DNA of 64,000 nt from Halomonas korlensis (GCF_900116705.1 NZ_FPBP01000001.1:310001-374000), one strand, 5' to 3'; positions 18,085 through 28,896 are shown, counted from the stretch's first letter. Numbers and translations are program-made. Notes: a model not told the origin generated them from the sequence alone.

Positions 18085-19454
18085 CGCTGACCGACAGCCT
18101 CTATCGTCGCCTGCTCACCTGGCTGCTGGTCCCCCTTCTCGCGCTGGGCGGGCTGATGCTGCTGCTGGCCTGGAGTGAAGCGCGCCGCACCGCCGACCGC
18201 GCCTTCGACCGCCTGCTCGAGGCGGCCACACTATCCATTGCCGAGCAGGTGCAGTGGCAGGACGAACAGCTATGGCTCGACCTGCCCCCCGCCGCACTCG
18301 AGATGCTGGCGACCGACGCGCAGGAGCGGGTTTTCTATAGCCTGGTCGACCAGGCAGGCCGCGTGGTCACCGGTAACGCGGAACTCCCGGGTGATCCGAG
18401 GGATGACAGCGCGTCCGGCGATACACGGCTTTATCGAGACATCGAGTGGCGTGGCATGGAGCTGCGCCAGGGCGTGCGTCGCTCCCGGCTCGAAGACTGG
18501 CGGCTGAGGGAGCGTTTCGAGGTACGGGTCGCCCATACCCGCGAGGGTCGCGAGGCACTGATGAAAGAATTGCTGCGCGGCAATCTCGCCTACATCCTGG
18601 CCATGGCGGCCGTGGCGATTACCGTGCTGCTGCTGGCGATCCGCGCCGCCCTCACCCCGCTGACCCGGCTGCGGCGTGCGATCCGCGCCCGCGACCCGCG
18701 CACCCTGGAACCCTTGACGCTGCCGCTGCCCAGGGAACTTGCCGAGCTGCGCGAGACCCTCAATGACCTGCTGGCCAGGATGCGCCGTGTACGTGCCAAC
18801 CAGGAGCGTTTCATTGGCGACGCCTCCCATCAACTGCGCACCCCCTTGGCGGGACTCTCGGCACGTGCCGAACTGGCCCTGCGCCAGGAAGACCCCGCCC
18901 GTTGGCGTGAGGCTCTGCTCGCCATGCAGACGACCAGTGCCAAAACCGCGCGGTTGGCGATGCAACTCCTGTCACTGACCCGGCTGGACAACCCCGAATA
19001 CCAACCCGAGCTCGTCCCGCTCGACCTCAACGCCATCGCCCGAGAGGCGGTTCGCGAGCATTGGAGCCAATGCCAGCGCAGCGGCGTTGACCTGGGTCTC
19101 GAGGCATCGTCGTCGCCGCTCGTCGTCAACGGGGTCGACTGGCAATTCGCCGAGGCGCTTAGCAACCTGATCGACAATGCCCAACGCTACGGCGCTCGCT
19201 GCATCACGGTACGCACCCGGGCAACACCTCTTACCCTTGAAGTCGAGGATGACGGTCCCGGAATTCCCGCCGAGCTACGCTTGAGAATGTTGCGTCCCTT
19301 TCATCGTGGTGACGAGGCGCTGGAGGGGTCGGGGCTTGGCCTGGCCATTGTTGATGGCATTGCCCGCAGCCACCATGCCACGCTGAATCTCGAGGCGGGC
19401 CAGGACGGACGCGGCCTGCGCGTGCGGCTGGTATTTCCGGAGGCGGCGCAATGA
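18081..19454 (+). CDS. tctE: Sensor histidine kinase TctE
   Basis: 457 aa from the GTG at 18081, which overlaps the tctD stop (GTGA). Two membrane helices (about 12-30 and 170-190) bracket a periplasmic sensor of about 140 residues. A HAMP-like linker, the H-box GDASHQLRTPL with His250, an N-box (LSNLIDNAQRYG) and a G-box (DDGPGIP, GSGLGLAIV) follow. It phosphorylates TctD. Its stop overlaps the start of the next gene as ATGA, linking it to a periplasmic binding protein. Confidence 0.92.
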   Translation: MTLTDSLYRRLLTWLLVPLLALGGLMLLLAWSEARRTADRAFDRLLEAATLSIAEQVQWQDEQLWLDLPPAALEMLATDAQERVFYSLVDQAGRVVTGNAELPGDPRDDSASGDTRLYRDIEWRGMELRQGVRRSRLEDWRLRERFEVRVAHTREGREALMKELLRGNLAYILAMAAVAITVLLLAIRAALTPLTRLRRAIRARDPRTLEPLTLPLPRELAELRETLNDLLARMRRVRANQERFIGDASHQLRTPLAGLSARAELALRQEDPARWREALLAMQTTSAKTARLAMQLLSLTRLDNPEYQPELVPLDLNAIAREAVREHWSQCQRSGVDLGLEASSSPLVVNGVDWQFAEALSNLIDNAQRYGARCITVRTRATPLTLEVEDDGPGIPAELRLRMLRPFHRGDEALEGSGLGLAIVDGIARSHHATLNLEAGQDGRGLRVRLVFPEAAQ

Positions 19455-20533
19455 GAACGCTACGTTGCTATTGGCTGACGCTGGTGCTCGGTCTCTTGCC
19501 GTTGGCCACCCTCGCCGACGAGACCCTGCATTACCCAGCCGACCCCACCACCGACGCTCCCCGCCCGCTGGTGGTGCATGCAGCCCTCGACCTGCCCCAG
19601 ATCGAGCCGGTCCTGCAAGCCTTTCACCGTCTGCATCCCGAGGTTGAGCTGACCTATCGCAACTTCACGACGCTCGACCTGCATCAGCGCTTTCTCAAGG
19701 CCCCCGATCAGGCCGATGTCATGATCTCCTCGGCCATGCCCTGGCAGTATCGGCTGGTCAACGACGGCCACGCGCGCGAGCAGCTCAGTGCCAATGCACG
19801 CGCATGGCCTGCCTGGGCCCGCTGGCGACATGAACTCTTTGCCTTCACCTTCGAGCCCATCGTCATGGTGGTCCGCAGAGAGCTGGATGAGCGCTATGGC
19901 ACGATCCAGGGCCACGCCGATCTTCTGGCGCTGCTCGAGCGCCACGGCCGTGAGCTCTCGGGTCGGGTCGTGACCTACGATCCGGCGAGCAGCGGTGCGG
20001 GGTATACCTATGCCATCGAAGAGTCGCGTCTCTCGCCACGCTATTGGGAACTGGTGGCCGCACTCGGCCAGGCAAGGGCACAGCTGGTCGATACCACCGA
20101 CGATATGCTGGAGGGACTGATCGAGGGGCGCTACCTGGTGGGTTACAACCTGCTGGGCAGTTACGCCCGGGATGTGGTCGCGGCGCATCCCGAATTGAGG
20201 CTTGTCGTGCCCGATGACTACGCCCTGGTGACGCGACGTCTGGCCTTCGTCCCCCAGCATGCGCCCCATCCCGATACCGGAGGACGCTTTCTGGACTTCC
20301 TGATCAGCGAGACGGGTCAACGCCTGCTCGCCGAGCAGACCGCTCTCGGCGCCATTCATCCAGCACTGGATGGGCCGGGTACCGCAGAGGCACTGCGCCG
20401 CGAACTCGGTGACGCCTTGCGGCCGATCGACCTGGGCCCAGGACTGCTGGCCACGCTCGATGACCTGAAACGCCAGGCGCTGTTGTCGCGCTGGCAGCGA
20501 GAGTTCAGCCGCTACACCGCCGCGCCGCCCTGA
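19451..20533 (+). CDS. Periplasmic ABC-type binding protein coupled to TctDE
   Basis: 360 aa. Signal peptide 1-22 (cleavage after LATLA). The mature protein has the FbpA/AfuA-type ferric or small-anion binding fold pattern: LVVHAALDLPQIEPVLQAFHRLHPEVELTY, ADVMISSAM, VTYDPASSGAGYTYAIE, VGYNLLGSYA. No ABC permease or ATPase is encoded nearby. The gene is translationally coupled to tctE (ATGA). It is therefore more likely a sensor accessory that presents ligand to TctE than a transporter part; this is inference from context. Confidence 0.78.
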   Translation: MRTLRCYWLTLVLGLLPLATLADETLHYPADPTTDAPRPLVVHAALDLPQIEPVLQAFHRLHPEVELTYRNFTTLDLHQRFLKAPDQADVMISSAMPWQYRLVNDGHAREQLSANARAWPAWARWRHELFAFTFEPIVMVVRRELDERYGTIQGHADLLALLERHGRELSGRVVTYDPASSGAGYTYAIEESRLSPRYWELVAALGQARAQLVDTTDDMLEGLIEGRYLVGYNLLGSYARDVVAAHPELRLVVPDDYALVTRRLAFVPQHAPHPDTGGRFLDFLISETGQRLLAEQTALGAIHPALDGPGTAEALRRELGDALRPIDLGPGLLATLDDLKRQALLSRWQREFSRYTAAPP

Positions 20534-20536
20534 TGG

Positions 20537-21400
20537 CTAACCACCGCGCTGGCCCTGCCCAGTATCCCAGCCAACCGCCCGAGCTTGCTCGGGAGAGAAC
20601 CAGGCGAGCCGCTCATGCAGCCCCACGACCCCGCCGACGATGATCAGGGTGGGGGGGCGGATGCAATCCCGTTCCAGAGACGCCGGCATGCTGGCCAGCG
20701 TACCGCAGTGAACGCGCTGCCGCGCCGTTGTCCCCTGTTCGATAAGGGCCAGCCGAGTGTCGCTGCTCAGACCATGTTGCATTAGCTGGTGGCGTATCTC
20801 GTCGAGACCTTGCAGGCCCATATAGAAGACCAGCGTCTGCCCCGGGCTTGCCAATGCTGCCCAATCGAGATCACAACTGCCGTTTTTCAAGTGCCCGGTA
20901 ATCAAGCGCACCGATTGGGCATGGTCGCGGTGGGTCAGCGGAATACCCGCATAGGCCGCGCAGCCAGAAGCCGCCGTGATGCCGGGAATTACCTCCACCA
21001 CGATGCCGGCCGCCACCAGCGCCTCGAGTTCCTCACCCCCTCTTCCGAAGATGAAGGGATCGCCACCCTTCAATCTGACGACACGCTTGCCGGCCTTCGC
21101 CCAGTCGACCAACGCCTGGTTGATCCCTTCCTGAGGAACACTGTGACGGGAGCGTGCCTTGCCGACATAGCGGCGCTCGGCATCGGGGGCGGCCAGCGCC
21201 AGGATCTCCGCACCGACCAGGCGGTCGTGGAGAATGACCTCGGCATCCTGGAGCCGACGCAGCGCTTTCAGCGTCAATAGCTCGGGATCGCCCGGGCCGG
21301 CACCGACCAGGCTGACGCGTCCCGTCGTGCTCTTCGCGGTTGCCTGCGTGGCGTAGCGATGCTCGACGGAGTTGTCAGCGCGGCCGTCAGCATTTGTCAT
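20537..21400 (-). CDS. cobA: Uroporphyrinogen-III C-methyltransferase (SUMT)
   Basis: 287 aa. [18 protein letters not shown] (about 29-46) is the SAM-binding loop. [36 protein letters not shown] and GTTARQR are the conserved SUMT blocks. It makes precorrin-2 from uroporphyrinogen III for siroheme. There is no fused CysG dehydrogenase domain, so the later steps are encoded elsewhere. About 25 extra residues precede the core. It is convergent with the binding-protein gene, with three bases between stop codons. Confidence 0.93.
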   Translation of the reverse strand: MTNADGRADNSVEHRYATQATAKSTTGRVSLVGAGPGDPELLTLKALRRLQDAEVILHDRLVGAEILALAAPDAERRYVGKARSRHSVPQEGINQALVDWAKAGKRVVRLKGGDPFIFGRGGEELEALVAAGIVVEVIPGITAASGCAAYAGIPLTHRDHAQSVRLITGHLKNGSCDLDWAALASPGQTLVFYMGLQGLDEIRHQLMQHGLSSDTRLALIEQGTTARQRVHCGTLASMPASLERDCIRPPTLIIVGGVVGLHERLAWFSPEQARAVGWDTGQGQRGG

Positions 21401-21729
21401 ATTCCATAAACCTCAATTTTCATTTACCGGATATGCCCTACAGTAAGCAAACGCGCCTCGAGACGCTATCCCGCGAGGTGGCAATCTGCCGCGATACCGA
21501 TACGCCGGCGCCCTGGCAGCGGTTGCTTACAGGTCGATAATGACGTGAATATTGGTGACTGATCTGGTCAAAACTTAAGTACATGAATCGGTAGCCAAAC
21601 CATAAGGCGAACTTTCTCCAGACGTTAAAGGCTGGTCTATGCTCTTAGTTAATCGGCGCACGCCAGGCGAGTACTGCGCAGTGACCCCGACAGCTCGGAA
21701 GCAATTGTCCAGTGGATCAGGAGGATTCC
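21401..21729. other. Divergent intergenic region between cobA and cfa
   Basis: 329 bases. No gene or RNA is seen. The first 140 bases are GC-rich and show no coding pattern; the right half holds the cfa promoter candidate and the cfa ribosome site (AGGAGG at 21719-21724). Confidence 0.6.
21637..21643 (+). promoter_or_regulatory. Candidate sigma-S-type -10 box for cfa
   Basis: CTATGCT closely matches the sigma-S -10 pattern CTATACT, about 90 bases before the cfa start. The -35 region (TTAAAG) is weak, as is usual for this sigma factor. E. coli cfa has a sigma-S promoter, which supports the call by analogy. Confidence 0.4.
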
Positions 21730-22881
21730 ATGACCAGCAATCTTCGTATCAGCCCGATTTCACTTCCGGACAATCGTGCCCGACACATCATCGAGCAACT
21801 ACTTGACGGCTCTGGAATCACTTTGAACGGCTCGGCATCTCACGATATCCAGGTATTTCATCCTGATCTGTTCTCGCGGGTATTGCGCCATGGGACGCTG
21901 GGTCTCGGCGAGGCCTACATGGACGGCTGGTGGGAATGCGAACGTATCGATCAGCTTGCCTGCCGGCTGATCCGCCATGGGCTGGGGGATCGGGCGCACC
22001 CGGCCTCCAAGCGGCTCTTGTACCGGTTGCAGTCCGGCCTTATCAACCTGCAGAGCCGGGCCAGGGCATATATTGTCGGCGAGGCCCACTATGATCTCGG
22101 CAATGACCTCTTCGAGGAAATGCTCGACCCCACCATGTGCTATTCCTGCGGCTATTGGAAACGAGCCGACACCCTGCATGACGCCCAGTTCCAGAAACTG
22201 GAACTGGCCTGTCGCAAGTTGCAGTTGACCCCCGGGATGCGTGTGCTCGACATCGGGTGTGGGTGGGGCAGTTTCGCTGATCATGCGGCTCGCCATCATG
22301 GTGTCGAGGTCACCGGCATCACGATTTCCCGGGAGCAGGCCGAGCTCGCGCGCCAGCGTTGCGCTGGGCTGCCAGTGGATATACGACTCGAGGATTACCG
22401 TGAACTTGAAGGTAGCTTCGACCGTATCGTCTCCATCGGCATGTTCGAGCATGTGGGCCATCGCAACTACGACACCTACTTTCGCACCGTCAAGCAACTG
22501 CTCACTCAAGAGGGCCTGTTTCTGCTGCACACCATCGGCTCCAACGTTTCCCGGATCAGGGCCGACCCGTGGATCCACCGCTACATCTTTCCCAATGGCG
22601 TGCTGCCCTCCGCCATGCATGTGGCAAGGGCCAGTGAAGGCCACCTGCTGATGGAAGACTGGCAGAACTTCGGTCCTGACTATGACCCCACGCTGATGGG
22701 CTGGCTCGCCAACCTTGATACTCATTGGCATAAGCTGGCCCACCGCTACAACGAACGCACGCGACGCATGTTCCGGTATTACCTGGCGATTTGTGCGGGC
22801 GCCTTCCGTTCACGTCATCTACAGCTCTGGCAGGTGGTGTACTCCCGCTACCGCCAGGGACGCTACGACGCCCCACGCTGA
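21730..22881 (+). CDS. cfa: Cyclopropane-fatty-acyl-phospholipid synthase
   Basis: 383 aa from ATG 21730, chosen for the AGGAGG five bases upstream; this equals the E. coli length (382 aa). The N-terminal lipid-binding part ends in YDLGNDLFEEMLDPTMCYSCGYW, followed by the SAM site VLDIGCGWGSFADHAA and SIGMFEHVGHRNY. The enzyme transfers a methylene group from SAM to unsaturated acyl chains in membrane phospholipids, giving acid, salt and stationary-phase tolerance. It is a single-gene unit. Confidence 0.95.
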   Translation: MTSNLRISPISLPDNRARHIIEQLLDGSGITLNGSASHDIQVFHPDLFSRVLRHGTLGLGEAYMDGWWECERIDQLACRLIRHGLGDRAHPASKRLLYRLQSGLINLQSRARAYIVGEAHYDLGNDLFEEMLDPTMCYSCGYWKRADTLHDAQFQKLELACRKLQLTPGMRVLDIGCGWGSFADHAARHHGVEVTGITISREQAELARQRCAGLPVDIRLEDYRELEGSFDRIVSIGMFEHVGHRNYDTYFRTVKQLLTQEGLFLLHTIGSNVSRIRADPWIHRYIFPNGVLPSAMHVARASEGHLLMEDWQNFGPDYDPTLMGWLANLDTHWHKLAHRYNERTRRMFRYYLAICAGAFRSRHLQLWQVVYSRYRQGRYDAPR

Positions 22882-23075
22882 AGACCGCCATCGAGGTTCG
22901 AGCTTGTCCTGAAGTGCTTGGCGTGAGGTGCTTGTCGCGAGATGAGGCGCTTCTCCCTGGCCTACCTTGCGACCGATCCTATGGTGCGCGAGTTGGCGAC
23001 CTTGGGTTGCCAGCTGTTTGGTGCCTCACCAATGTTATGCTCCCCTGCCTGATACCCGCAGAGCGATATACCTTC

Positions 23076-25052
<1,977 letters not shown>

Positions 25053-25062
25053 TCGAACCCCG

Positions 25063-25692
25063 TCAGCCGCGACGACGACGCAACAGGGCGAGGGTAAGCC
25101 AGTGCACCGGCAGATAGATCACCAGCGGCCAGAGCAACATCAGCACGACCAGGTAGAGCAGCGGGTCCAACACCGACTGAGGCTGGCCGAAGGGCCCCTG
25201 GACCCAGTTGATGTTGCGTTCGGGATCGGTGTAGAGATAACTGGCGGGGATAACAACCCAGGTGAGTAGGCTCTGCCAGAGTAGAGCCCGGCGATCATAA
25301 CCGATCCGCCAGATCGCGAACCCTGCCACCAGCGGCAGGATCAGGTGGTAGAGCGACATCCCCCTTGCCAGCGGGGGGTGCTCGGTATCGAACATGTATT
25401 CAGTGCCGCCGATGGGATGCCACCCGGTCAGCCAGGCCGTACCCACATCCAGCGTCCAGAGAGCGCCCACCAGGGCCACCGCCAGCCACTGCATGGAAAC
25501 CAGCCCCCGGCTCTCGCTCCAGAGCCCCGCCAGGATCAGGAAGTTGGCCAGGTTGCATAGCCAGAAATAGTTTTGCGGGCCCAGCAGCACCCAGTAGGTC
25601 GGCGCCCAGACGACGACCCACAGGCTCAGGACCAGCTTGAGCCACAGCGGCAGTTCTTTATGCGGCAGAGATTTATCGGTTGTATAGCGCAT
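25063..25692 (-). CDS. Multi-pass membrane protein of unknown function
   Basis: 209 aa with five or six hydrophobic helices (for example LKLVLSLWVVVWAPTYW, WLAVALVGALWTLDVGTAW, LYHLILPLVAGFAIW, LLYLVVLMLLWPLVIY). The termini are charged, ending in four arginines. The region between helices holds an HPIGGTEYMFD and a YLYTDPERNINWVQG loop, which could be active-site or binding loops, but I do not recognise the family. It is convergent with the recQ-like gene (10-base gap) and divergent from phhB. Confidence 0.7.
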   Translation of the reverse strand: MRYTTDKSLPHKELPLWLKLVLSLWVVVWAPTYWVLLGPQNYFWLCNLANFLILAGLWSESRGLVSMQWLAVALVGALWTLDVGTAWLTGWHPIGGTEYMFDTEHPPLARGMSLYHLILPLVAGFAIWRIGYDRRALLWQSLLTWVVIPASYLYTDPERNINWVQGPFGQPQSVLDPLLYLVVLMLLWPLVIYLPVHWLTLALLRRRRG

Positions 25693-25739
25693 CGCCCCCT
25701 CCCCGCCGATCTTGTGGCGCTTTACTACGTGTTTACTAC

Positions 25740-25838
25740 ATGCTTGACGATCACATCTCCCTGCACGACCTTTCTCTGCAGGACATCATGAGCCTGGTGC
25801 ACCGGGCAGCCCATCGAGACGACAAGGAGAAATCATGA
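25740..25838 (+). CDS. Possible 32-codon leader ORF overlapping phhB
   Basis: ATG 25740 opens 32 codons ([20 protein letters not shown], then an [12 protein letters not shown] tail) whose TGA overlaps the phhB ATG as ATGA. There is no clear ribosome site before 25740; an inner ATG at 25788 is preceded by a weak CAGG. The overlap suggests translational coupling. The peptide is hydrophilic and resembles nothing I know. It may be chance. Confidence 0.3.
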   Translation: MLDDHISLHDLSLQDIMSLVHRAAHRDDKEKS

Positions 25839-26173
25839 GCGAGCTTTCCCAACAGCAGTGCGAGGCCTGCCGCTCGGGCGCCCCCCGCGTGACCGAGGCA
25901 GAGATCGAGCAATACAAGCCCGAGATCCCCGAGTGGCAGATCATCGAGCGTGATGGCATCATGAAGCTTGAACGCACTTTCACTTTCAAGAATTTCGTGC
26001 AGGCGCTTGACTTCACCCAGCGCGTTGGCGAGCTCGCCGAGCAGGCCGACCATCACCCTGCAATACTGACCGAATATGGCAAGGCGACAGTGACCTGGTG
26101 GACACACAAGATCAACGGCCTGCACAAGAACGACTTCATTCTTGCCGCTAGAACCGACGAGGTAGCGAAATAA
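25835..26173 (+). CDS. phhB: Pterin-4a-carbinolamine dehydratase
   Basis: 112 aa, normal family length. The active-site block [23 protein letters not shown] holds the paired histidines and the later His/Trp positions. It recycles the 4a-hydroxytetrahydropterin made by phenylalanine hydroxylase. The aminotransferase follows directly after its TAA stop, giving the phhB-phhC order of Pseudomonas. The hydroxylase gene phhA, normally first, is not in the window. Confidence 0.93.
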   Translation: MSELSQQQCEACRSGAPRVTEAEIEQYKPEIPEWQIIERDGIMKLERTFTFKNFVQALDFTQRVGELAEQADHHPAILTEYGKATVTWWTHKINGLHKNDFILAARTDEVAK

Positions 26174-27361
26174 ATGTTCGAGCAAATTGAGCGGGTGCCC
26201 GGGGATGCCATCCTCGGTCTTATCGAGGCCTTCAAGAAGGACACCAATCCGCAGAAGGTCGATCTAGGGGTCGGTGTGTATCGTGATGCCCAGGGCAACA
26301 CGCCGGTGATGCGCGCCGTCAAGGAGGCCGAGGCCCTGCTGCTCAAGAACGAGACCACCAAGACCTATATCGGCTCGCATGGGGCACCGAGCTACGGCCA
26401 GGTAATCCTGCCCATGGTGCTCGGCGAGGGTTCAGCGGTGCTCGAAGCCGGCCGCGCCAGCGCCACACAGTCTCCCGGTGGTACCGGCGCCCTACGGCTG
26501 GCGGCGGACTTCATCGCCGGCCAGCTGCCCGGCAAGGACATCTGGGTCAGCGATCCGACCTGGCCGAATCATCTGGGCATCTTCCCCGCCGCCGGCCTCA
26601 CGCTTCGCAAGTATCCCTATGTCGACGCCGATAACCGTCTCGACTTCGACGGCATGCTGGGCGCCATCAAGCAGATTCCCGAAGGCGACGTGGTGTTGCT
26701 GCATGCCTGCTGCCACAACCCGACCGGCTTCGACCTCACCCGTGAGCAATGGCAGCAAGTCCTAGAAGTGGTGCGCGAGCGTGGCCTGCTACCGTTGATC
26801 GACTTCGCCTATCAAGGGTTTGGCGAGGGGTTGGACGAGGATGCCTACGGGGTACGCCTGATGGCCGAGAACCTCGACGAGGTCATCATCACCAGCTCCT
26901 GCTCGAAGAACTTCGGTATCTATTGCGAACGCACCGGCTGCCTGATCATGGTGGCGAAAGACAACGAGCAGATGGAGAACGTGCGCTCTCAGATCGCCAT
27001 CGTGGCGAGGGAGAACTACTCCAACCCCCCGGCCCATGGTGGCGCCATCGTCAGCGAGATCCTGCAGTCTGCCGAGCTCGCCGCCATCTGGCGTGAAGAA
27101 CTCACCGAGATGCGTGACCGTATCAATTCCCTGCGTCGCGATTTCGTCGAGGCTCTCAAGCCCTACGGGCTCGATCAGAAATACGCTTGTGTGGCAGAAC
27201 AGCGCGGCATGTTTTCCTATACCGGCCTGCAGCCTGAGCAGGTCGATCGCCTGCGCGATGAGTTTGGCATCTATATGGTGCGCTCGGGGCGTGCCAACGT
27301 GGCGGGCTTTTCTCATGAGAAGCTGCCCTACCTGGCCGAGGCCATCGCCGCGGTCAATTGA
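26174..27361 (+). CDS. phhC: Aromatic amino acid aminotransferase (class I)
   Basis: 395 aa. The N-terminus MFEQIERVPGDAILGLIEAF and VDLGVGVYRD are typical of the aspartate/tyrosine aminotransferase subgroup. The PLP lysine is in SSCSKNFGIYCERTG. HNPTGFD and the C-terminal GMFSYTG complete the family blocks. Start directly abuts the phhB stop. With phhB it suggests tyrosine/phenylalanine catabolism rather than aspartate transamination, though sequence alone does not separate tyrB-like specificities. A strong hairpin follows 23 bases downstream. Confidence 0.88.
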   Translation: MFEQIERVPGDAILGLIEAFKKDTNPQKVDLGVGVYRDAQGNTPVMRAVKEAEALLLKNETTKTYIGSHGAPSYGQVILPMVLGEGSAVLEAGRASATQSPGGTGALRLAADFIAGQLPGKDIWVSDPTWPNHLGIFPAAGLTLRKYPYVDADNRLDFDGMLGAIKQIPEGDVVLLHACCHNPTGFDLTREQWQQVLEVVRERGLLPLIDFAYQGFGEGLDEDAYGVRLMAENLDEVIITSSCSKNFGIYCERTGCLIMVAKDNEQMENVRSQIAIVARENYSNPPAHGGAIVSEILQSAELAAIWREELTEMRDRINSLRRDFVEALKPYGLDQKYACVAEQRGMFSYTGLQPEQVDRLRDEFGIYMVRSGRANVAGFSHEKLPYLAEAIAAVN

Positions 27362-27384
27362 GTTGTAGACTATCCCCGATGAAA

Positions 27385-27417
27385 GAACGCCCGGGTCTTC
27401 ATAAGGCCCGGGCGTTC
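27385..27417 (+). terminator. Terminator after phhBC
   Basis: A perfect 11-bp stem (27385-27395 with 27407-27417) and an 11-base loop are followed by TCGTTTGT, a poor T tract. It probably ends the phhBC transcript; some readthrough is possible. Confidence 0.65.
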
Positions 27418-27486
27418 TCGTTTGTGGCGCCACCTACCCGCTCGGTGTTAAGGGAAAGGGATCGCCCCTCCCGAGCCAAGCATGGG

Positions 27487-28227
27487 TTACTCAGCCCTGA
27501 ACAGCGGCCTTAAATTATCGACAAGGTAACGGTCATCGAACTCCGCTTCGCCGACCAGCGCCTCGAGATTGGGTATTACCACGTCGTAGCGATCACGATG
27601 CACCAAGCCTTCACGGCTCAGGGTAGTAAAGGTGCGGCTGACATGTACCGAACTAAGCCCCAGCAGGTCGGCGAGAAGCTCCTGTGATAAAGGCAGACGC
27701 AGATTGCAACCGCTCCCGGTTCCGGTCTGTCTTAGCCGCTGGTGCATTTCAAGCAGAAAGTGCGCCATTTTCTTCCTGGCGCTGCGTCGCGCAATGTTCA
27801 CCAGCCTTTCGGTCATCAGCACCTGCTGGCGACTGGCAATGGCGAACATCACGGCCGTCAGGGTAAGGGATTGTCGGAATAACGCCATGATCCTGTGATG
27901 AGGGAAACAACAGATAACCCCATCCTCGATCATTCGCACACCGGCCAGGCGCCTGGAAAACGCGAACTCCCTGAGACCGATAATATCCCCAGGCAGGAAG
28001 ATCTCGAGGATCTGTCGTGAGCCATTTTCGAGGTATCGATAGGAGTAGGCCCAGCCGCTGCGAAGCGTACAGAAGTCCTCAGCCGCATCGTTTTCTTCCC
28101 AAAGGGCCTCCCCCGCCTTGACCTCAGTAGGATTTTCCTCGAGCTCGTCGAGCAGGGCTTTTTCTTCCTTCGTCAGGACGCAGTAATGGCTGAAGTGGTG
28201 AATGATACAACTGTCTTGATCTTCCAC
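27487..28227 (-). CDS. Crp/Fnr-family transcriptional regulator without Fe-S cysteines
   Basis: 246 aa from GTG 28227, chosen for the GAGGAAGG ribosome site and normal family length. An ATG at 28308 would add 27 atypical residues. A cyclic-nucleotide-type beta domain (about 30-140, with LEIFLPGDIIGLREFAFS) is joined by a dimer helix to an HTH containing LADLLGLSSVHVSRTFTTLSREGL. FNR proteins have four N-terminal cysteines for a 4Fe-4S cluster; here only two are present near the start, eight residues apart. A direct oxygen-sensing cluster is therefore unlikely. Effector and targets unknown. Confidence 0.85.
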   Translation of the reverse strand: MEDQDSCIIHHFSHYCVLTKEEKALLDELEENPTEVKAGEALWEENDAAEDFCTLRSGWAYSYRYLENGSRQILEIFLPGDIIGLREFAFSRRLAGVRMIEDGVICCFPHHRIMALFRQSLTLTAVMFAIASRQQVLMTERLVNIARRSARKKMAHFLLEMHQRLRQTGTGSGCNLRLPLSQELLADLLGLSSVHVSRTFTTLSREGLVHRDRYDVVIPNLEALVGEAEFDDRYLVDNLRPLFRAE

Positions 28228-28430
28228 AATGGCCTTCCTCTGGTAAACCACAGACGTCACATTCGACTTGAGCCCACCATATACTGCCGAGAGGCCCGAC
28301 TTTAGCATTTCTTGTTCAGTAAAAGAAAAATACAGTATTTCTCCCTACCATCGTGATTCCCGCCTGCCCCGCCCACCGCGGCTTGACGATTTTCGTGCTA
28401 CAAACACCAGGCAACTGAAGACCTGCAGAC

Positions 28431-28589
28431 GAAAAAAAGCCCGGCCTTTCGGCCGGGCTTGAACACCGCTTTCCTTAGCAGTTCTCAACGAGCGTCCCGC
28501 TCGGGCATCCCTTGATCCATGGGCATCCCTGCCCGGCATTCCCTTTAGAGCCACTCCCTTGCTCCATATGATCAGTGTCTCACTTGGCT
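28431..28589 (-). ncRNA. CsrB/RsmZ-like CsrA-sequestering small RNA
   Basis: Read on the minus strand, about 135 bases hold eight GGA motifs. Several sit in hairpin loops. A 6-bp stem with loop AAGGGAGUG lies at 28566-28546. GGGCA-GGGA-UGCCC is at 28534-28521. CGAGCG-GGA-CGCUCG is at 28503-28489. CUGCU-AAGGAA-AGCGG is at 28481-28466. A 10-bp terminator stem with a GAAA loop and T tract ends the RNA at about 28431. A -10-like TAGAAC (28601-28596) with TTGTTT 16 bases upstream suggests a start near 28589. This is the architecture of RsmY/RsmZ/CsrB RNAs, which titrate CsrA/RsmA away from mRNAs. No clear GacA/UvrY box was found upstream. A 30-codon ORF also fits inside but looks incidental. Confidence 0.75.
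28432..28460 (-). terminator. Intrinsic terminator of the Csr-like sRNA
   Basis: A perfect 10-bp stem (28460-28451 with 28446-28437 in minus-strand order) closes on a GNRA loop, GAAA, and runs into a seven-T tract ending at 28432. Confidence 0.88.
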
Positions 28590-28601
28590 AGCAGTGTTCT
28601 A

Positions 28602-28896
28602 TTAACGCATGTTATGAAAACAAAAAAATAATTTAGGGTTATTTTAATCTATGTTAAACCGTGCTCGCCAGGTTGTCGAAGCCAGACTTTCGAAACGAAA
28701 ACAACATTACACTTCATTCTCAAAGCAGTAGATTTTTAACAAATGATGCACCGTTTATTTCATAAAAAGAGGCATTTTTAACCCTAGCGACATCGACGAA
28801 GAATTATCGCAAATGCAGTTCGTTGTCACGATGGCTGCCAGCTACTTCAAGCCACTATCCTGCCTCTACTTTCTTGCCACTATTATCTTGTGGCTA
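28602..28896. other. AT-rich intergenic region upstream of the sRNA
   Basis: 295 bases after the MATE stop. No gene seen. It is AT-rich, with a TTTCG-AAA-CGAAA palindrome at 28688-28700 and a weak A/T-flanked hairpin near 28764-28780 that could end the MATE transcript. It should contain the control region of the sRNA. Confidence 0.45.

Noticed and set aside
28345..28554. 69-codon minus-strand frame across the sRNA terminator
   Set aside because: It reads through the terminator stem and T tract and has a basic, shadow-like composition.
28475..28567. 30-codon Cys/Gly-rich ORF inside the sRNA
   Set aside because: No good ribosome site, and its codons coincide with GGA hairpin loops that the Csr-type RNA explains better; a dual-function RNA is not excluded.
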